DNA of 64,000 nucleotides from an uncultured Anaerolineales bacterium (GTDB lineage Bacteria; Chloroflexota; Anaerolineae; Aggregatilineales; Aggregatilineaceae): the NCBI GenBank assembly GCA_937135955.1, contig CAKZOB010000024.1:1-64000 (forward strand). Reading direction: 5' to 3'. The notes under the pieces are model-generated. The model had not been told where the DNA came from. It worked only from the letters and a program-made list of their open reading frames with translations, and did not search any database. The number at the start of each line of letters is the position of its first letter. Position 1 is the stretch's first letter. A program made the position numbers and the translations under genes. Positions 34,165-42,794 of this stretch are shown in pieces.

Positions 34165-35553
34165 CTAGCCCACCGACGCATCGTAACCCTCTACACCCTC
34201 TACTGCCCGCTGCGTGTGCCCTACTGGCAATCCCAGCACCGTCCGGGCTTCCCCGACAATAAACAGCGATCCGGTGATCAGAACAAGGCCTTCAGTTCCA
34301 GCCAGAGAACGGGCCCGATGCAAAGCCGTTCGCACATCGGCTATTTCGTGTACTGGCCGCGCAAAACCGGCCTCGCGTGCGGCTTCTGTCAAGGTCGCCG
34401 GCTCAAGGGCGCGCGGATGCACTGCTTGCGCCGCAATCAGAGCATCAGCTATAGGGAGCAGCGCCGCAAACATGCCCGCTACATCCTTATCTGCCGAAGC
34501 CCCAAAGATCAGAATGAGCGGGCGCTGCGGAAACATGGCATCCAGCGCCGCACGCAGCCGCCACGCCGATTCCCCATTGTGCGCTGCGTCGAGCACAATT
34601 AGAGGAGCCTGTTCCACAACCTCCAATCGTCCGGGCCAGTCAACCTGCTCAAAGCCCAGTCGGATTCCCTCTGTGCTCACCGGCAATCCCGCCTGCGCAG
34701 CACAGTCCAGCGCCGCCAAAGCCACCGTGGCATTTATCGCCTGATGGTCGCCAGCCAGCGCGGTGAAGTAAGACTGCTGTGGTCCGGCAGCGGGACCAGC
34801 GCTAAACCATTCACCGTGCGGTGTGCTGCGCTCTGGCTGGAAGAGCCAGTCGCGCCCCACCAGAATCAATCGCGATCCGTTCTGCTCAGCGACCTGCTCC
34901 AGCACGGCCAGCGCTTCGGAAGGTTGCGGCGCGCTGACAACCGGTATCCCTGGCTTGATGATACCGGCCTTTTCGCGAGCGATAGATGCCAGCGAGTCTC
35001 CCAAAAGGTGTGTATGGTCGTAGCTGAGGCTGGTGATCACCGAAACGACGGGCGTAACTACGTTGGTTGCGTCGAGCCGCCCCCCCAACCCGACTTCCAC
35101 TACTGCCACGTCTACCTGCTGCTCGGCAAAATACAGAAAGCCAAGCGCTGTTGTCACTTCGAACCATGTGATATCTGGTATGCGCTCTGCCGCGGGGCGT
35201 AAGCGGTTCACCATCGCGGTGAAGTCTTCTGGGCTGATGAGCTGATTGTTAATGCGGAACCGCTCTCGATAGTCTTGCAGGTGCGGTGAGGAATACAGTC
35301 CTACCTTCAGGCCAGAAGCGCGCAGTGCCGCCGCACACATCGCCCCCACTGATCCTTTGCCTTTGGTGCCAGTGATGTGAATGACCGGATAGGCGCGGTG
35401 AGGATCGCCCAGGGCCGCCAGCAGTGCGCGCGGGCGATCCAGGGTCATAACCTCTGGGGCGTAGCGCACATGCCGTTCTATTTCCCAATTGACAAAGCTG
35501 TAAAGGTAATCAATAGCCTCTGCATACGTTTCTAGCTCATGCGACGGAGTCAT
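34165..35553 (-). CDS. folC: Folylpolyglutamate synthase / dihydrofolate synthase
   Basis: 462 residues when started at the ATG at 35553, preceded by GGGAAAG. Adds glutamate to folates. Motifs: YAEAIDYLYSFVNWE, P-loop HITGTKGKGSVGAMCA, SSPHLQDYRERFRIN, EVGLGGRLDATNVV and the C-terminal LDAAHNGES. The frame is open another 50 codons to 35703, but that stretch encodes MWDMWDIA-like text from the TGGGA repeats and is not coding in my view. It is first in the folC-lon-AlbA_2 run. Confidence 0.95.
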   Translation of the reverse strand: MTPSHELETYAEAIDYLYSFVNWEIERHVRYAPEVMTLDRPRALLAALGDPHRAYPVIHITGTKGKGSVGAMCAAALRASGLKVGLYSSPHLQDYRERFRINNQLISPEDFTAMVNRLRPAAERIPDITWFEVTTALGFLYFAEQQVDVAVVEVGLGGRLDATNVVTPVVSVITSLSYDHTHLLGDSLASIAREKAGIIKPGIPVVSAPQPSEALAVLEQVAEQNGSRLILVGRDWLFQPERSTPHGEWFSAGPAAGPQQSYFTALAGDHQAINATVALAALDCAAQAGLPVSTEGIRLGFEQVDWPGRLEVVEQAPLIVLDAAHNGESAWRLRAALDAMFPQRPLILIFGASADKDVAGMFAALLPIADALIAAQAVHPRALEPATLTEAAREAGFARPVHEIADVRTALHRARSLAGTEGLVLITGSLFIVGEARTVLGLPVGHTQRAVEGVEGYDASVG

Positions 35554-35635
35554 CCGCTTTCCCTGTGCGTACAGCGGCCTATCAGGGCCGGTTAGGCGTG
35601 CAATCTGCTCGCAGGGCAGGACAATACCCCCAAGG

Positions 35636-35672
35636 TTACACGCAATATCCCACATATCCCACATACTACCCA
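35636..35672 (-). repeat. Second cluster of TGGGA-type repeats, upstream of folC
   Basis: Read on the minus strand: TGGGT (35672-35668), TGGGA (35661-35657), TGGGA (35652-35648) and a weaker GGGGT (35640-35636), spaced 11, 9 and 12 nt. The context GTGGGATATGTGGGATA is the same as in the array at 27463-27580. It lies 83-120 nt before the folC start, a promoter position. Confidence 0.55.
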
Positions 35673-35833
35673 TAAACCGGAGACAGGACAAGCCCTGATT
35701 CATTCTTCCCGCGTGCCTGTTAGTTCATCTGGCAGCAGTTGGCTCACCACCGTTCGGCTGACGCCTGTGCCGGAAACGGCGACCTTCTGGTACAATACTC
35801 CCGCGGCAGGACTGAAGACAGGACGAGTGTGTT

Positions 35834-37225
35834 ATGCCAATCCCCAGGCTTCTGACGCTGGTTGTGGCCCTGGTAACGCTGGCCGTCGTGGTGACAGTTG
35901 GGGTGATCGTACTGCGCCCACCGCTCCCTTTGTTGGTCAGCGCTTCCTTCGACCGGGCGCGTATCACGCCCAACGCCGACGGACTTGACGATCTGGCCGT
36001 CGTGCAATACCGTCTCTCTCGTCCGGCAACGATCAGCATCTATCTCGATGGCAGCGACGGCACCCGCTACTATTTCCGTCAGAACGAGCCACGGGTCGCC
36101 GGTCGTTATCGCGTTCTGTTCAGCGGGATCGTCGCAGGTTATACCCTGCCCGGAGAGGAAATCGCGGGGATCATCGAACGCCGCCTGATCCCCAATGACC
36201 GCTACACGTGGATCATCGAGGCGGCAGACGGCGAGACGGTGGAGCGCAAGTCAGGAGTCCTCGAAATCGCTGACGCTGATAGCGCCCTGCCGGAGATTTC
36301 CGCGTTCGAGATTCACCCCCCCGAGTTTACCCCCAACCAGGACGGCATCCGCGACCGCGTGAGCATCAATGTTTACCTGGAAAAGCCCGCTCAACTCTCT
36401 GTCTATCTGGAAGATGCCAGTAGTCAGCGCTACTACTTGCCGGAGCGGGAGGAAGGCCGCCTTCCTGGTGACATGGGCAACCATGAATTCGACTACGACG
36501 GAGGGGTTGACCAGGGCATGGAACCGCCTCCTGACGGCCAGTATACAGTCTATGCGGTTGCCCAGGATGCCGAGGGACAACGCATTGTGCGCCAGGGCAG
36601 CCTGAGCATTCGCGACGGTGGATTGCCGCAGGTTGAGATCGTGCCACAGGCAACCGGCGCGGTTGTCTACTTCGGAACCATGCCCTACGACGATCGTTAC
36701 TACACCGATCTCAATACAGAGGGCGAGCGTATTCCCAAACCTGAAGGCGTAATATCGGATCTCACCACGCTCACCATGCCCCTGGGCGATTTGCTGGTGT
36801 TCAAGCTGACTGTCAGCAACTACGGTTCGACGCCCGTGCGAACCGCTGGCCCGTTCCCCGGCACAGTCTATCAGTTCAGCCAGCGAGCGGCTAGCCTGGA
36901 GGCTTACGAGGAATCGGGAGCGTGGCGCATCGGCATCAACTGTGACACTGCCTACAGCGACTTCCCCTGGCGCTGGGCGCTGGCTCCCCTGGAAGAACTT
37001 CAGGCTGTATATGACGAGGAGACCGGCGAGACCTACTATTACCTGCTGCCAGGTCAGCGTGCTGAGGTTTGGGGCGCTATCCGCATGACTGAGCTTCGCA
37101 AGGCCCGTAACCCGCAGGAATGCTGGGCGGGCCTGATCCACGAAGACGTGGGTATACCGGCTTTCCAGAGCCGCGTCGGCGCGCGCGAAATCGAATTGGC
37201 GACAGTCACTAGCTCCACGGAGTGA
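35834..37225 (+). CDS. Membrane-anchored protein with FlgD-like Ig repeats
   Basis: 463 residues. One N-terminal membrane helix (LLTLVVALVTLAVVVTVGVIVL) is followed by extracellular beta domains. Two units are clear FlgD-Ig-like modules, marked by ITPNADGLDDLAVVQYRLSRPA and FTPNQDGIRDRVSINVYLEKPA. The C-terminal 180 residues form another domain ending in a region with one Cys pair (INCD, NPQEC). An extended -10 (TGG-TACAAT, 35788-35796) lies upstream. It is probably an envelope-surface protein; the partner is unknown. Confidence 0.8.
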   Translation: MPIPRLLTLVVALVTLAVVVTVGVIVLRPPLPLLVSASFDRARITPNADGLDDLAVVQYRLSRPATISIYLDGSDGTRYYFRQNEPRVAGRYRVLFSGIVAGYTLPGEEIAGIIERRLIPNDRYTWIIEAADGETVERKSGVLEIADADSALPEISAFEIHPPEFTPNQDGIRDRVSINVYLEKPAQLSVYLEDASSQRYYLPEREEGRLPGDMGNHEFDYDGGVDQGMEPPPDGQYTVYAVAQDAEGQRIVRQGSLSIRDGGLPQVEIVPQATGAVVYFGTMPYDDRYYTDLNTEGERIPKPEGVISDLTTLTMPLGDLLVFKLTVSNYGSTPVRTAGPFPGTVYQFSQRAASLEAYEESGAWRIGINCDTAYSDFPWRWALAPLEELQAVYDEETGETYYYLLPGQRAEVWGAIRMTELRKARNPQECWAGLIHEDVGIPAFQSRVGAREIELATVTSSTE

Positions 37226-37314
37226 GCGTTTCCCGCCCGTCTTGCCCGCTCTAGACAGATGCTGTACCATGGTGGCCAGAAACTAGCTATTCAGGCAGGA
37301 GGTGAGCTATCAAC

Positions 37315-38415
37315 TTGCCAACTCGTCGCCAAACGATGATGGTCATGCTCATGTGGATGCTCAGCACAGTGCTGCTGGCCTGCGGGGGGGCGGACGATTC
37401 GCGTCGTCCCACGCGCGTGCCTACACGCATTCCGCCTACCCCTACTGTACGTTCTACCGCCCTGCCCGAAGTGAACGAAGCGCCAGCCATCGGTGACGCA
37501 GAGCGCCCTGTTATGCTGCTTTTCGCTGTGCCCAGCGATCGGAAGACCTCGGCAACCCGTCAGACTGCACAGCAACTGGCCCAACACTTGAGTGATAGTC
37601 TGGCGCTGTCCGTTGAGGTCGAGCTTGCCGATGAGGACAGCGCCCTTGATCGGTTGTGTAGTGGTGCGCCTGCTCTGGCCTGGGTCAGCGCGTTCACTTA
37701 CGCTGCAGCCAAACAGGAATGCGAGGTCACGCCCTTGCTGGCGGTGAAACGTGGGCGCTCCCCGAATTTCACGATCGGGCAGAGCGCCGAGATCGTCGCG
37801 CGGACTGAAATCACTGATCTGTCGCAGGTGGCAGGGCAAACCTTCTGCCGCAGCGGTGACCAGGATGTAGCGGTGGCGTGGGTATTGCCCGCTTTGTTGC
37901 TGAGCAGCGCCGGGGTGAACCCTTTCATTGACCTTGAGGCCATCCGCGATTATCCCGATGATGCCTCGCTTATCCTCGCCCTGCAGGCGGGAGAGTGTGC
38001 GGCAGCCGCCTTTCGTCCGGGAGACTTCGATCAGGCTTTGCTCGACGCAGTCTCCGCTGTGGCCGACGTAGAAGGCGAACGTCCCGACTACAACGACCTC
38101 AAGGCTGCAGTGCACGTCATTGTCCCGGCGGCTGACACAACAGCACCGGCGACAACAGATCAATGGCATGGCATTGCCGCGAGCACGCTCCCTTATGAAG
38201 TGTTGGTGGCTGCTCCAGAAAACGCATTGCCGAGAGACCTGCGGGCCGCGCTTGTCGAGTCAATCACAGCTTTCTTCACCGATCGGGTAGAGGGCACCAC
38301 CCGCATCAGGCGGCTGCTGGATGCCGACGGCATCTTGACTGTCAGGTCGCAACACTATCAGTCATTCGTCACCATGCTGGAAGGGGCCGGCTGGCGGATG
38401 GCCTTTTTCCCGTGA
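37315..38415 (+). CDS. PhnD/phosphate-phosphonate-type substrate-binding lipoprotein
   Basis: 366 residues with a lipoprotein signal (LSTVLLACGG) and a short Pro/Thr-rich stalk. The body follows the PhnD/SsuA-like binding-protein fold: LFAVPSDRKTSATRQTAQQLAQHLSD, a central DLSQVAGQTFCRSGDQD and VAWVLPALLLSSAGVNP. The start is a TTG at 37315 with an excellent AGGAGGTGA site 9 nt upstream; internal ATGs have none. No ABC permease or ATPase genes adjoin, so its ligand and transport role are open. Confidence 0.82.
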   Translation: MPTRRQTMMVMLMWMLSTVLLACGGADDSRRPTRVPTRIPPTPTVRSTALPEVNEAPAIGDAERPVMLLFAVPSDRKTSATRQTAQQLAQHLSDSLALSVEVELADEDSALDRLCSGAPALAWVSAFTYAAAKQECEVTPLLAVKRGRSPNFTIGQSAEIVARTEITDLSQVAGQTFCRSGDQDVAVAWVLPALLLSSAGVNPFIDLEAIRDYPDDASLILALQAGECAAAAFRPGDFDQALLDAVSAVADVEGERPDYNDLKAAVHVIVPAADTTAPATTDQWHGIAASTLPYEVLVAAPENALPRDLRAALVESITAFFTDRVEGTTRIRRLLDADGILTVRSQHYQSFVTMLEGAGWRMAFFP

Positions 38416-38457
38416 AATCGAGCGTTCAGACCTGCTACACGCCGGTTGCCATCGTCC

Positions 38458-39423
38458 ATGTCTCTTGAGCTGGCTGTTGTCATCGTTTCGTGGAACACGC
38501 GCGATCTAACTCTGAATGCGCTGCGCACCCTGCTGACCGATGTGGAGATACACGGCCCTCAAACCGAAGTCTGGGTTGTGGATTGTGCCTCGACAGATGG
38601 GACGCCGCAGGCCATTCGTGAGCAGTATCCCCAGGTATCGCTGATCGCCAGCGACCGCAACCTGGGTTTTGCGGCGGGCAACAATCTCGCGCTGCGACAA
38701 CTTGGCTTTGGTGAGCCGGTTGCTGCCGAAAGCCGTCCTGTTCTACCACGTGCGGTCTACCTGCTGAATCCAGACACGATAACTCTGCCGGGCGCGACTC
38801 GAACCCTGTACGATGCACTGTTCAGCCTTCCGCGCGCGGGCGTCGTCGGCGCGCAGTTGACTTATGAGGACGGTTCGTTTCAGCACGGCGCGTTCAGGTT
38901 TCCCGGTCTGCTGCAATTGGGGATCGAGCTGTTCCCTGCGCCTGCTCGCCTGTACAACTCGTGGCTGAATGGGCGCTACGCCCGCCGTCGGTACGAGCGA
39001 GGCGTCCCCTTCCGCGTTGACTACACTCTGGGGGCCACCATGATGGTACAGGGGGAAGCGATCCAACAGGCCGGTCTGCTGGATGAAAGTTATTTCATGT
39101 ATTGTGAGGAGATTGACTGGAGCTTCCGGATTCGCCGTGCTGGCTGGGAGATTTATACTGTGCCAGCCGCTCGTGTCATTCACCTGGGGGGTCAGAGCAC
39201 CGGCCAAGTTCGCCCGCAGAGCCTGATTAACCTTTGGCGCAGCCGCCTGCGCCTCTTCGACCGCTACTTCGCGCCTCCCAAGCGCTTCGTGGCGAGGCGC
39301 ATAGTGCGCCTGGGAATGCGCCTCCGTCTGCAAGAGGTCGAGCGAGCTTTCCGGCAAGGGCGGCTTTCCTCTGCCGAACACGAGGCGCTGACCGCTGCCT
39401 ATCAGACTATTCTGTCGCTGTGA
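38458..39423 (+). CDS. Family 2 glycosyltransferase
   Basis: 321 residues of the GT2 (GT-A fold) family that transfers sugars from nucleotide donors. Motifs: VVIVSWNTRDL, VVDCASTDGTPQAI, NLGFAAGNN, LLNPDT (the DxD-like metal site) and DESYFMYCEEIDWSFRIRRAGW, the acceptor-side ED motif of rhamnosyl-type transferases. A TTG at 38446 is an alternative start. The next GT2 gene begins 8 nt after its stop. Confidence 0.9.
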   Translation: MSLELAVVIVSWNTRDLTLNALRTLLTDVEIHGPQTEVWVVDCASTDGTPQAIREQYPQVSLIASDRNLGFAAGNNLALRQLGFGEPVAAESRPVLPRAVYLLNPDTITLPGATRTLYDALFSLPRAGVVGAQLTYEDGSFQHGAFRFPGLLQLGIELFPAPARLYNSWLNGRYARRRYERGVPFRVDYTLGATMMVQGEAIQQAGLLDESYFMYCEEIDWSFRIRRAGWEIYTVPAARVIHLGGQSTGQVRPQSLINLWRSRLRLFDRYFAPPKRFVARRIVRLGMRLRLQEVERAFRQGRLSSAEHEALTAAYQTILSL

Positions 39424-39431
39424 GGAATCCT

Positions 39432-40187
39432 GTGCCCACCGAATTGGCTGCTGTCATCCTGGCCTGCAACGAGGCAGAGAACATCGTGCCGTGTGTTGAA
39501 AGTGTGCGTTGGGCCGACCGTGTAGTCGTCATTTTGGACACCCGCAACACTGACAATACGCCCGCTCTCGCTGCGCAGGCCGGCGCAGAGGTGATCGCGA
39601 ATCGCTTCGAGAACTACGCGCAGCAGCGTAATGACGCCCTGTGCCTGGTCGAGGCGGAGTGGATTCTTTTCATTGACGCCGACGAGCGTTCGAGCGCCGA
39701 ACAGGCAGCGGAGGTCCGCGCTGCCCTGCAACATCCGACGCATCACGGCTACTGGATTCCCCGCCACAACTACATCTTCGGACGCCTCACCCTTCATGCT
39801 GGCTGGTATCCGGATTATCAGATGCGCCTGCTGCATCGCGGCTACGCCCATTACGATCCGTTGCGTCATGTGCACGAGTTGGTAATCCTCGATGGCGAGC
39901 CTGGCTATCTGACTGTGCCTTTTCTGCACTTCAACTACCGCGATCTACGCCAGTTTCGGGCCAAGCAACGGCGCTACGTGGCATTCGACGCGCGTATCTT
40001 GCAGGAACAGGGCATCCGGCCCCGGCTGCATAAGTTTGTCACCCGTCCGTTGTGGCAATTTGGGTGGCGGTTTGTCGCTCTGCGAGGCTACAGGGATGGA
40101 TGGCATGGTCTGCGCCTCAGCCTGCTGATGGCCTGGTACGAGCTGCAAAAGTACGTCGAATTACGTCGTCTGTATCGTTCCTCCTGA
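39432..40187 (+). CDS. Family 2 glycosyltransferase (WaaE/KdtX-like)
   Basis: 251 residues. Motifs: AAVILACNEAENI, ARVV-type region VVILDTRNTDNT, RNDAL and WILFIDADERSS with the metal-binding DxD, then PRHNYIFGRLTLHAGWYPDYQMRL. This is the family of small GT2 enzymes related to LPS core beta-glucosyltransferases; in a monoderm it more likely acts on exopolysaccharide or glycolipid. The GTG at 39432 sits just after GAGGAA; the in-frame GTG at 39420, overlapping the previous stop, is possible. The longer open frame is a shadow of the upstream gene. Confidence 0.9.
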   Translation: MPTELAAVILACNEAENIVPCVESVRWADRVVVILDTRNTDNTPALAAQAGAEVIANRFENYAQQRNDALCLVEAEWILFIDADERSSAEQAAEVRAALQHPTHHGYWIPRHNYIFGRLTLHAGWYPDYQMRLLHRGYAHYDPLRHVHELVILDGEPGYLTVPFLHFNYRDLRQFRAKQRRYVAFDARILQEQGIRPRLHKFVTRPLWQFGWRFVALRGYRDGWHGLRLSLLMAWYELQKYVELRRLYRSS

Positions 40188-40194
40188 CCTGACT

Positions 40195-41334
40195 TCAGCC
40201 TGCGCGCCGTGCGGACACCAGTTCTGCTATGACATGAAGTCCTCCACCCACTACACTGTGCCCTCCTAACAACACGGGAATTGGCGCGGCTGCCGCTGCC
40301 TGGGTGAACGCCTGTACCCATTTGTCGGCAATAGCATCCACAAGATACAGATCGGAAAAGAAGCGCTCGCCTGCAAGGGGGTAATGCCCCGCAGCAGCCA
40401 TTAGCACTCGCGAATCAATGATCGCTGCGTCAACCATCGCAGCCAGTTCGTTGAAGAAGCCCTGTGGACCGAGCAAGTCTACTAAATGGGCAAGCAGAGA
40501 CCGGACTTCTCCCCGTGCCAAACGCTCGCTGGCTACCATGCCTCGTTCTTCGGCGAAGACGCGCACCCAGCATTGCGTCACTTCGTTCAGCGCTGTCCAG
40601 GCCTGCGGAGCGACACGTCCGATCAAGGCGACCCGACTGCCGTCGCGAGCCAGTGTATCCAGCACCGAAGCTAGCGGTATCCGGTCGAGCAGAGCATCGT
40701 GGCACATGGCCCGCAAATGCGGCGGACAGTCCGGATGCTCACGTACAATCGCCAGATCAGCTGGTGTATCGAGATCAAAGGCCCAGGCTGGTCGCATGCC
40801 TACCGGACGGATCACCTGATAACCGCCCTCTTGCTGTAAGACCCAGGCGAGGCTATTGTCGCGCCCCACTTGCCGCAGGATGGGAATAACCGCCTTGCTC
40901 ACCGTGAAAGCCACCCAGTCGCTGGAATGCAGATTATTGGTGATCGCCAATCGTGGCTCCGGCGTCGCGTGGAGAGCTGCCCGCAGGGTGGCGCATATCC
41001 ACCCGATGACCGCTCCAGGTAGCAGCGGCGCGCTTGCCGCACCGAAATACATGACAGCAGCCATCGGATACCGCTCCACCAGTCCGGCCAAGCGTTCCCC
41101 GAAGTGAAATGACTCAGCGCCCGGAGCGTCCAGATCGAGAGTGTAGGCTGCCTGTGGCTGCAGGGGCTGCGCGTCCGCCACAGCCAGGACAATGGGAGCC
41201 AGTCCTCCCCGTGCCAAAGCCTCGATCAGGTCAACTGCTGCGGCCTGTGTGGCACGGTGGAGCAACTGTTCTGCCTGTGATTCCCCCTGCGGCCCCAGCA
41301 TAATCACTGCCCCAATATCAGACATTTTGCACAC
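40195..41334 (-). CDS. Conserved hypothetical, possible nucleotidyltransferase-like fold
   Basis: 379 residues, soluble. The N-terminal 200 residues read like a nucleotidyltransferase-type Rossmann domain (MSDIGAVIMLGP, a regular alpha/beta pattern, WAFDLDTPADLAIVREH, similar to the end of MobA/CofC-like domains). The C-terminal half (ALIGRVAPQAWTALNEVTQCWVRVFAEERGM onward) is helical and not recognised. I do not assign a function. The final nine bases adjoin the convergent glycosyltransferase. Confidence 0.7.
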   Translation of the reverse strand: MCKMSDIGAVIMLGPQGESQAEQLLHRATQAAAVDLIEALARGGLAPIVLAVADAQPLQPQAAYTLDLDAPGAESFHFGERLAGLVERYPMAAVMYFGAASAPLLPGAVIGWICATLRAALHATPEPRLAITNNLHSSDWVAFTVSKAVIPILRQVGRDNSLAWVLQQEGGYQVIRPVGMRPAWAFDLDTPADLAIVREHPDCPPHLRAMCHDALLDRIPLASVLDTLARDGSRVALIGRVAPQAWTALNEVTQCWVRVFAEERGMVASERLARGEVRSLLAHLVDLLGPQGFFNELAAMVDAAIIDSRVLMAAAGHYPLAGERFFSDLYLVDAIADKWVQAFTQAAAAAPIPVLLGGHSVVGGGLHVIAELVSARRAG

Positions 41335-41360
41335 CTTTGCGCGACCAAACAGCGGCTACC

Positions 41361-41389
41361 AAAGACAAAGGGCCGGGCTATCCCGGCCC
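41361..41389 (-). terminator. Rho-independent terminator after hpf
   Basis: On the minus strand GGGCCGGG (41389-41382), loop ATAG, CCCGGCCC (41377-41370) and a tail TTTGTCTTT. It separates hpf from the downstream unknown gene. Confidence 0.75.
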
Positions 41390-41410
41390 CCGAAGAGACG
41401 TGATCACTCG

Positions 41411-41986
41411 TCACTCGATGCGAGGCTCAAGCACCCCGTAGTTCCCGTCTTCACGGCGATACAACACACCCAGTTTGGCCGTTTCAGCGTTGAGGAAAAC
41501 GAAGAAGTTGTGCCCCAGCAATTCCATCTGGTCAATCGCCTCTTCCTCACTCATGGGGATCAGCGTGACAGTCTTGCGGCGCACAATGGCTGTCTTTTCC
41601 TCCTCTTCCTCGACTGCTGTTCCTGGCACGGATTCCACACTCTCTAGAGCCTGTTCGGTTTCGTAGAAGCGCCCTGCCCCGCGACGCTTGCGCTTGCCCT
41701 TGTAGCGTTCGATCTGACGGTACATCTTGTCGAGCGCCACGTCGAGAGCCGCGTAGATATCCGGTTGCTTTTTCTCCTCCGCCCGCAGGATGACACCCCG
41801 TGTGTTGCGCAGGGTGAGCTGTGCAATGCACTGATCCATGCCTTGCTTGCGACGTTCGATAGCCAGGTCAACGCGGATTTCCTGAATGTTGGGTAAGTAG
41901 CGATCCAGTTTGCTCACTTTCTTTTCGACGTGTTCCTGCAGGCGAGGGCTTACATCAACGTTGCGAGCATGAATTCTGAGTTCCAT
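41411..41986 (-). CDS. hpf: Ribosome hibernation promoting factor, long form
   Basis: 191 residues. N-terminal 100 residues are the HPF/YfiA domain (MELRIHARNVDVSPRLQEHVEKKVSKLDR) that blocks the 30S decoding region. The C-terminal S30EA domain (VRRKTVTLIPMSEEEAIDQMELLGHNFFVFLNAET) dimerises ribosomes into 100S particles, hence the long form. An AAGGAG site lies 8 nt before the ATG. It follows comF by 27 nt and has its own terminator. Confidence 0.95.
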   Translation of the reverse strand: MELRIHARNVDVSPRLQEHVEKKVSKLDRYLPNIQEIRVDLAIERRKQGMDQCIAQLTLRNTRGVILRAEEKKQPDIYAALDVALDKMYRQIERYKGKRKRRGAGRFYETEQALESVESVPGTAVEEEEEKTAIVRRKTVTLIPMSEEEAIDQMELLGHNFFVFLNAETAKLGVLYRREDGNYGVLEPRIE

Positions 41987-42013
41987 TGCCTATACTCCTT
42001 TCATCAGTGGCGC

Positions 42014-42772
42014 TCACGGCAAGCCAGGCGTGCCAAACACGCCCATGCCCGCATCCGCAAACACGGCGCTGGCCAGCGCTACACCGTATACCCTCCGCGC
42101 ACCTGCGGCGCGAAAGGCAGTGGCGCAGGCTTCCAGCGTTGCACCAGTCGTCAATACGTCATCAACCACAACTACACAGCGGTCCTCTACCTGGGCAGGC
42201 GCTGCTGTGAACGCGCCCGCCACATTCTCACGGCGTTGTTGGGCGTTGAGATGCGTCTGCGTTTGCGTCTCACGCACGCGCGATATCGCCTCCTCGCAGT
42301 ACTCCCACTTCATGTGTTCCCCCAGCGCCCTTGCTAGCAGCGCTGACTGATTGTAACCGCGCTCTCGCACCCTGCGCTGATGCAAGGGCACAGGGCACAC
42401 CATGTCCACTGACCAGTTCGTGTCTTCCAGCGCCGAGACTATCAAGAGGGCCAGCGGTTCGGCCAGACGTTTGACACCCTCGTACTTCAGTGCATGGATC
42501 GCCGAGCGCACCGGTCCTTCGAAGGTCAGTGCGACACGTACATCGTCCAGCCCCTGTACCGTGCGCGGCGGAGCTGTTTCCATTTGCGCCAGGCACCGCG
42601 GACACAAAAAGCTCCCTACACGTTGACAGTGTACGCACTGCGGCGGAAAGATCAGGTCCAGCGCAGTGACCGACACCTGATGTGCCAGGAGCTTGAGGGC
42701 ATCGACGGAGAACCGGCCTCGCCAGCCAGTTTCTCCGCGCTGCCGGTTTGCGTTGAGATGTAGATGGGTCAA
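42014..42772 (-). CDS. ComF family phosphoribosyltransferase-like protein
   Basis: 252 residues. An N-terminal zinc-ribbon (CVHCQ ... CPRC, about residues 47-62) precedes a phosphoribosyltransferase domain with the PRPP loop VVVVDDVLTTGATLEACATAF and the preceding PVPLHQRRVRERGYNQS signature of ComF/GntX. Family members take part in DNA uptake in competent bacteria. Here the gene sits directly beside Tad pilus genes, which also can support uptake, but that link is inference. Confidence 0.92.
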   Translation of the reverse strand: MTHLHLNANRQRGETGWRGRFSVDALKLLAHQVSVTALDLIFPPQCVHCQRVGSFLCPRCLAQMETAPPRTVQGLDDVRVALTFEGPVRSAIHALKYEGVKRLAEPLALLIVSALEDTNWSVDMVCPVPLHQRRVRERGYNQSALLARALGEHMKWEYCEEAISRVRETQTQTHLNAQQRRENVAGAFTAAPAQVEDRCVVVVDDVLTTGATLEACATAFRAAGARRVYGVALASAVFADAGMGVFGTPGLP

Positions 42773-42794
42773 GTCAGTCTCATGTGTGCGCTGC

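Noticed and set aside
35554-35703. 50-codon N-terminal extension of folC
   Set aside because: It translates the TGGGA repeats and does not resemble the family. The ATG at 35553 restores the normal FolC N-terminus.
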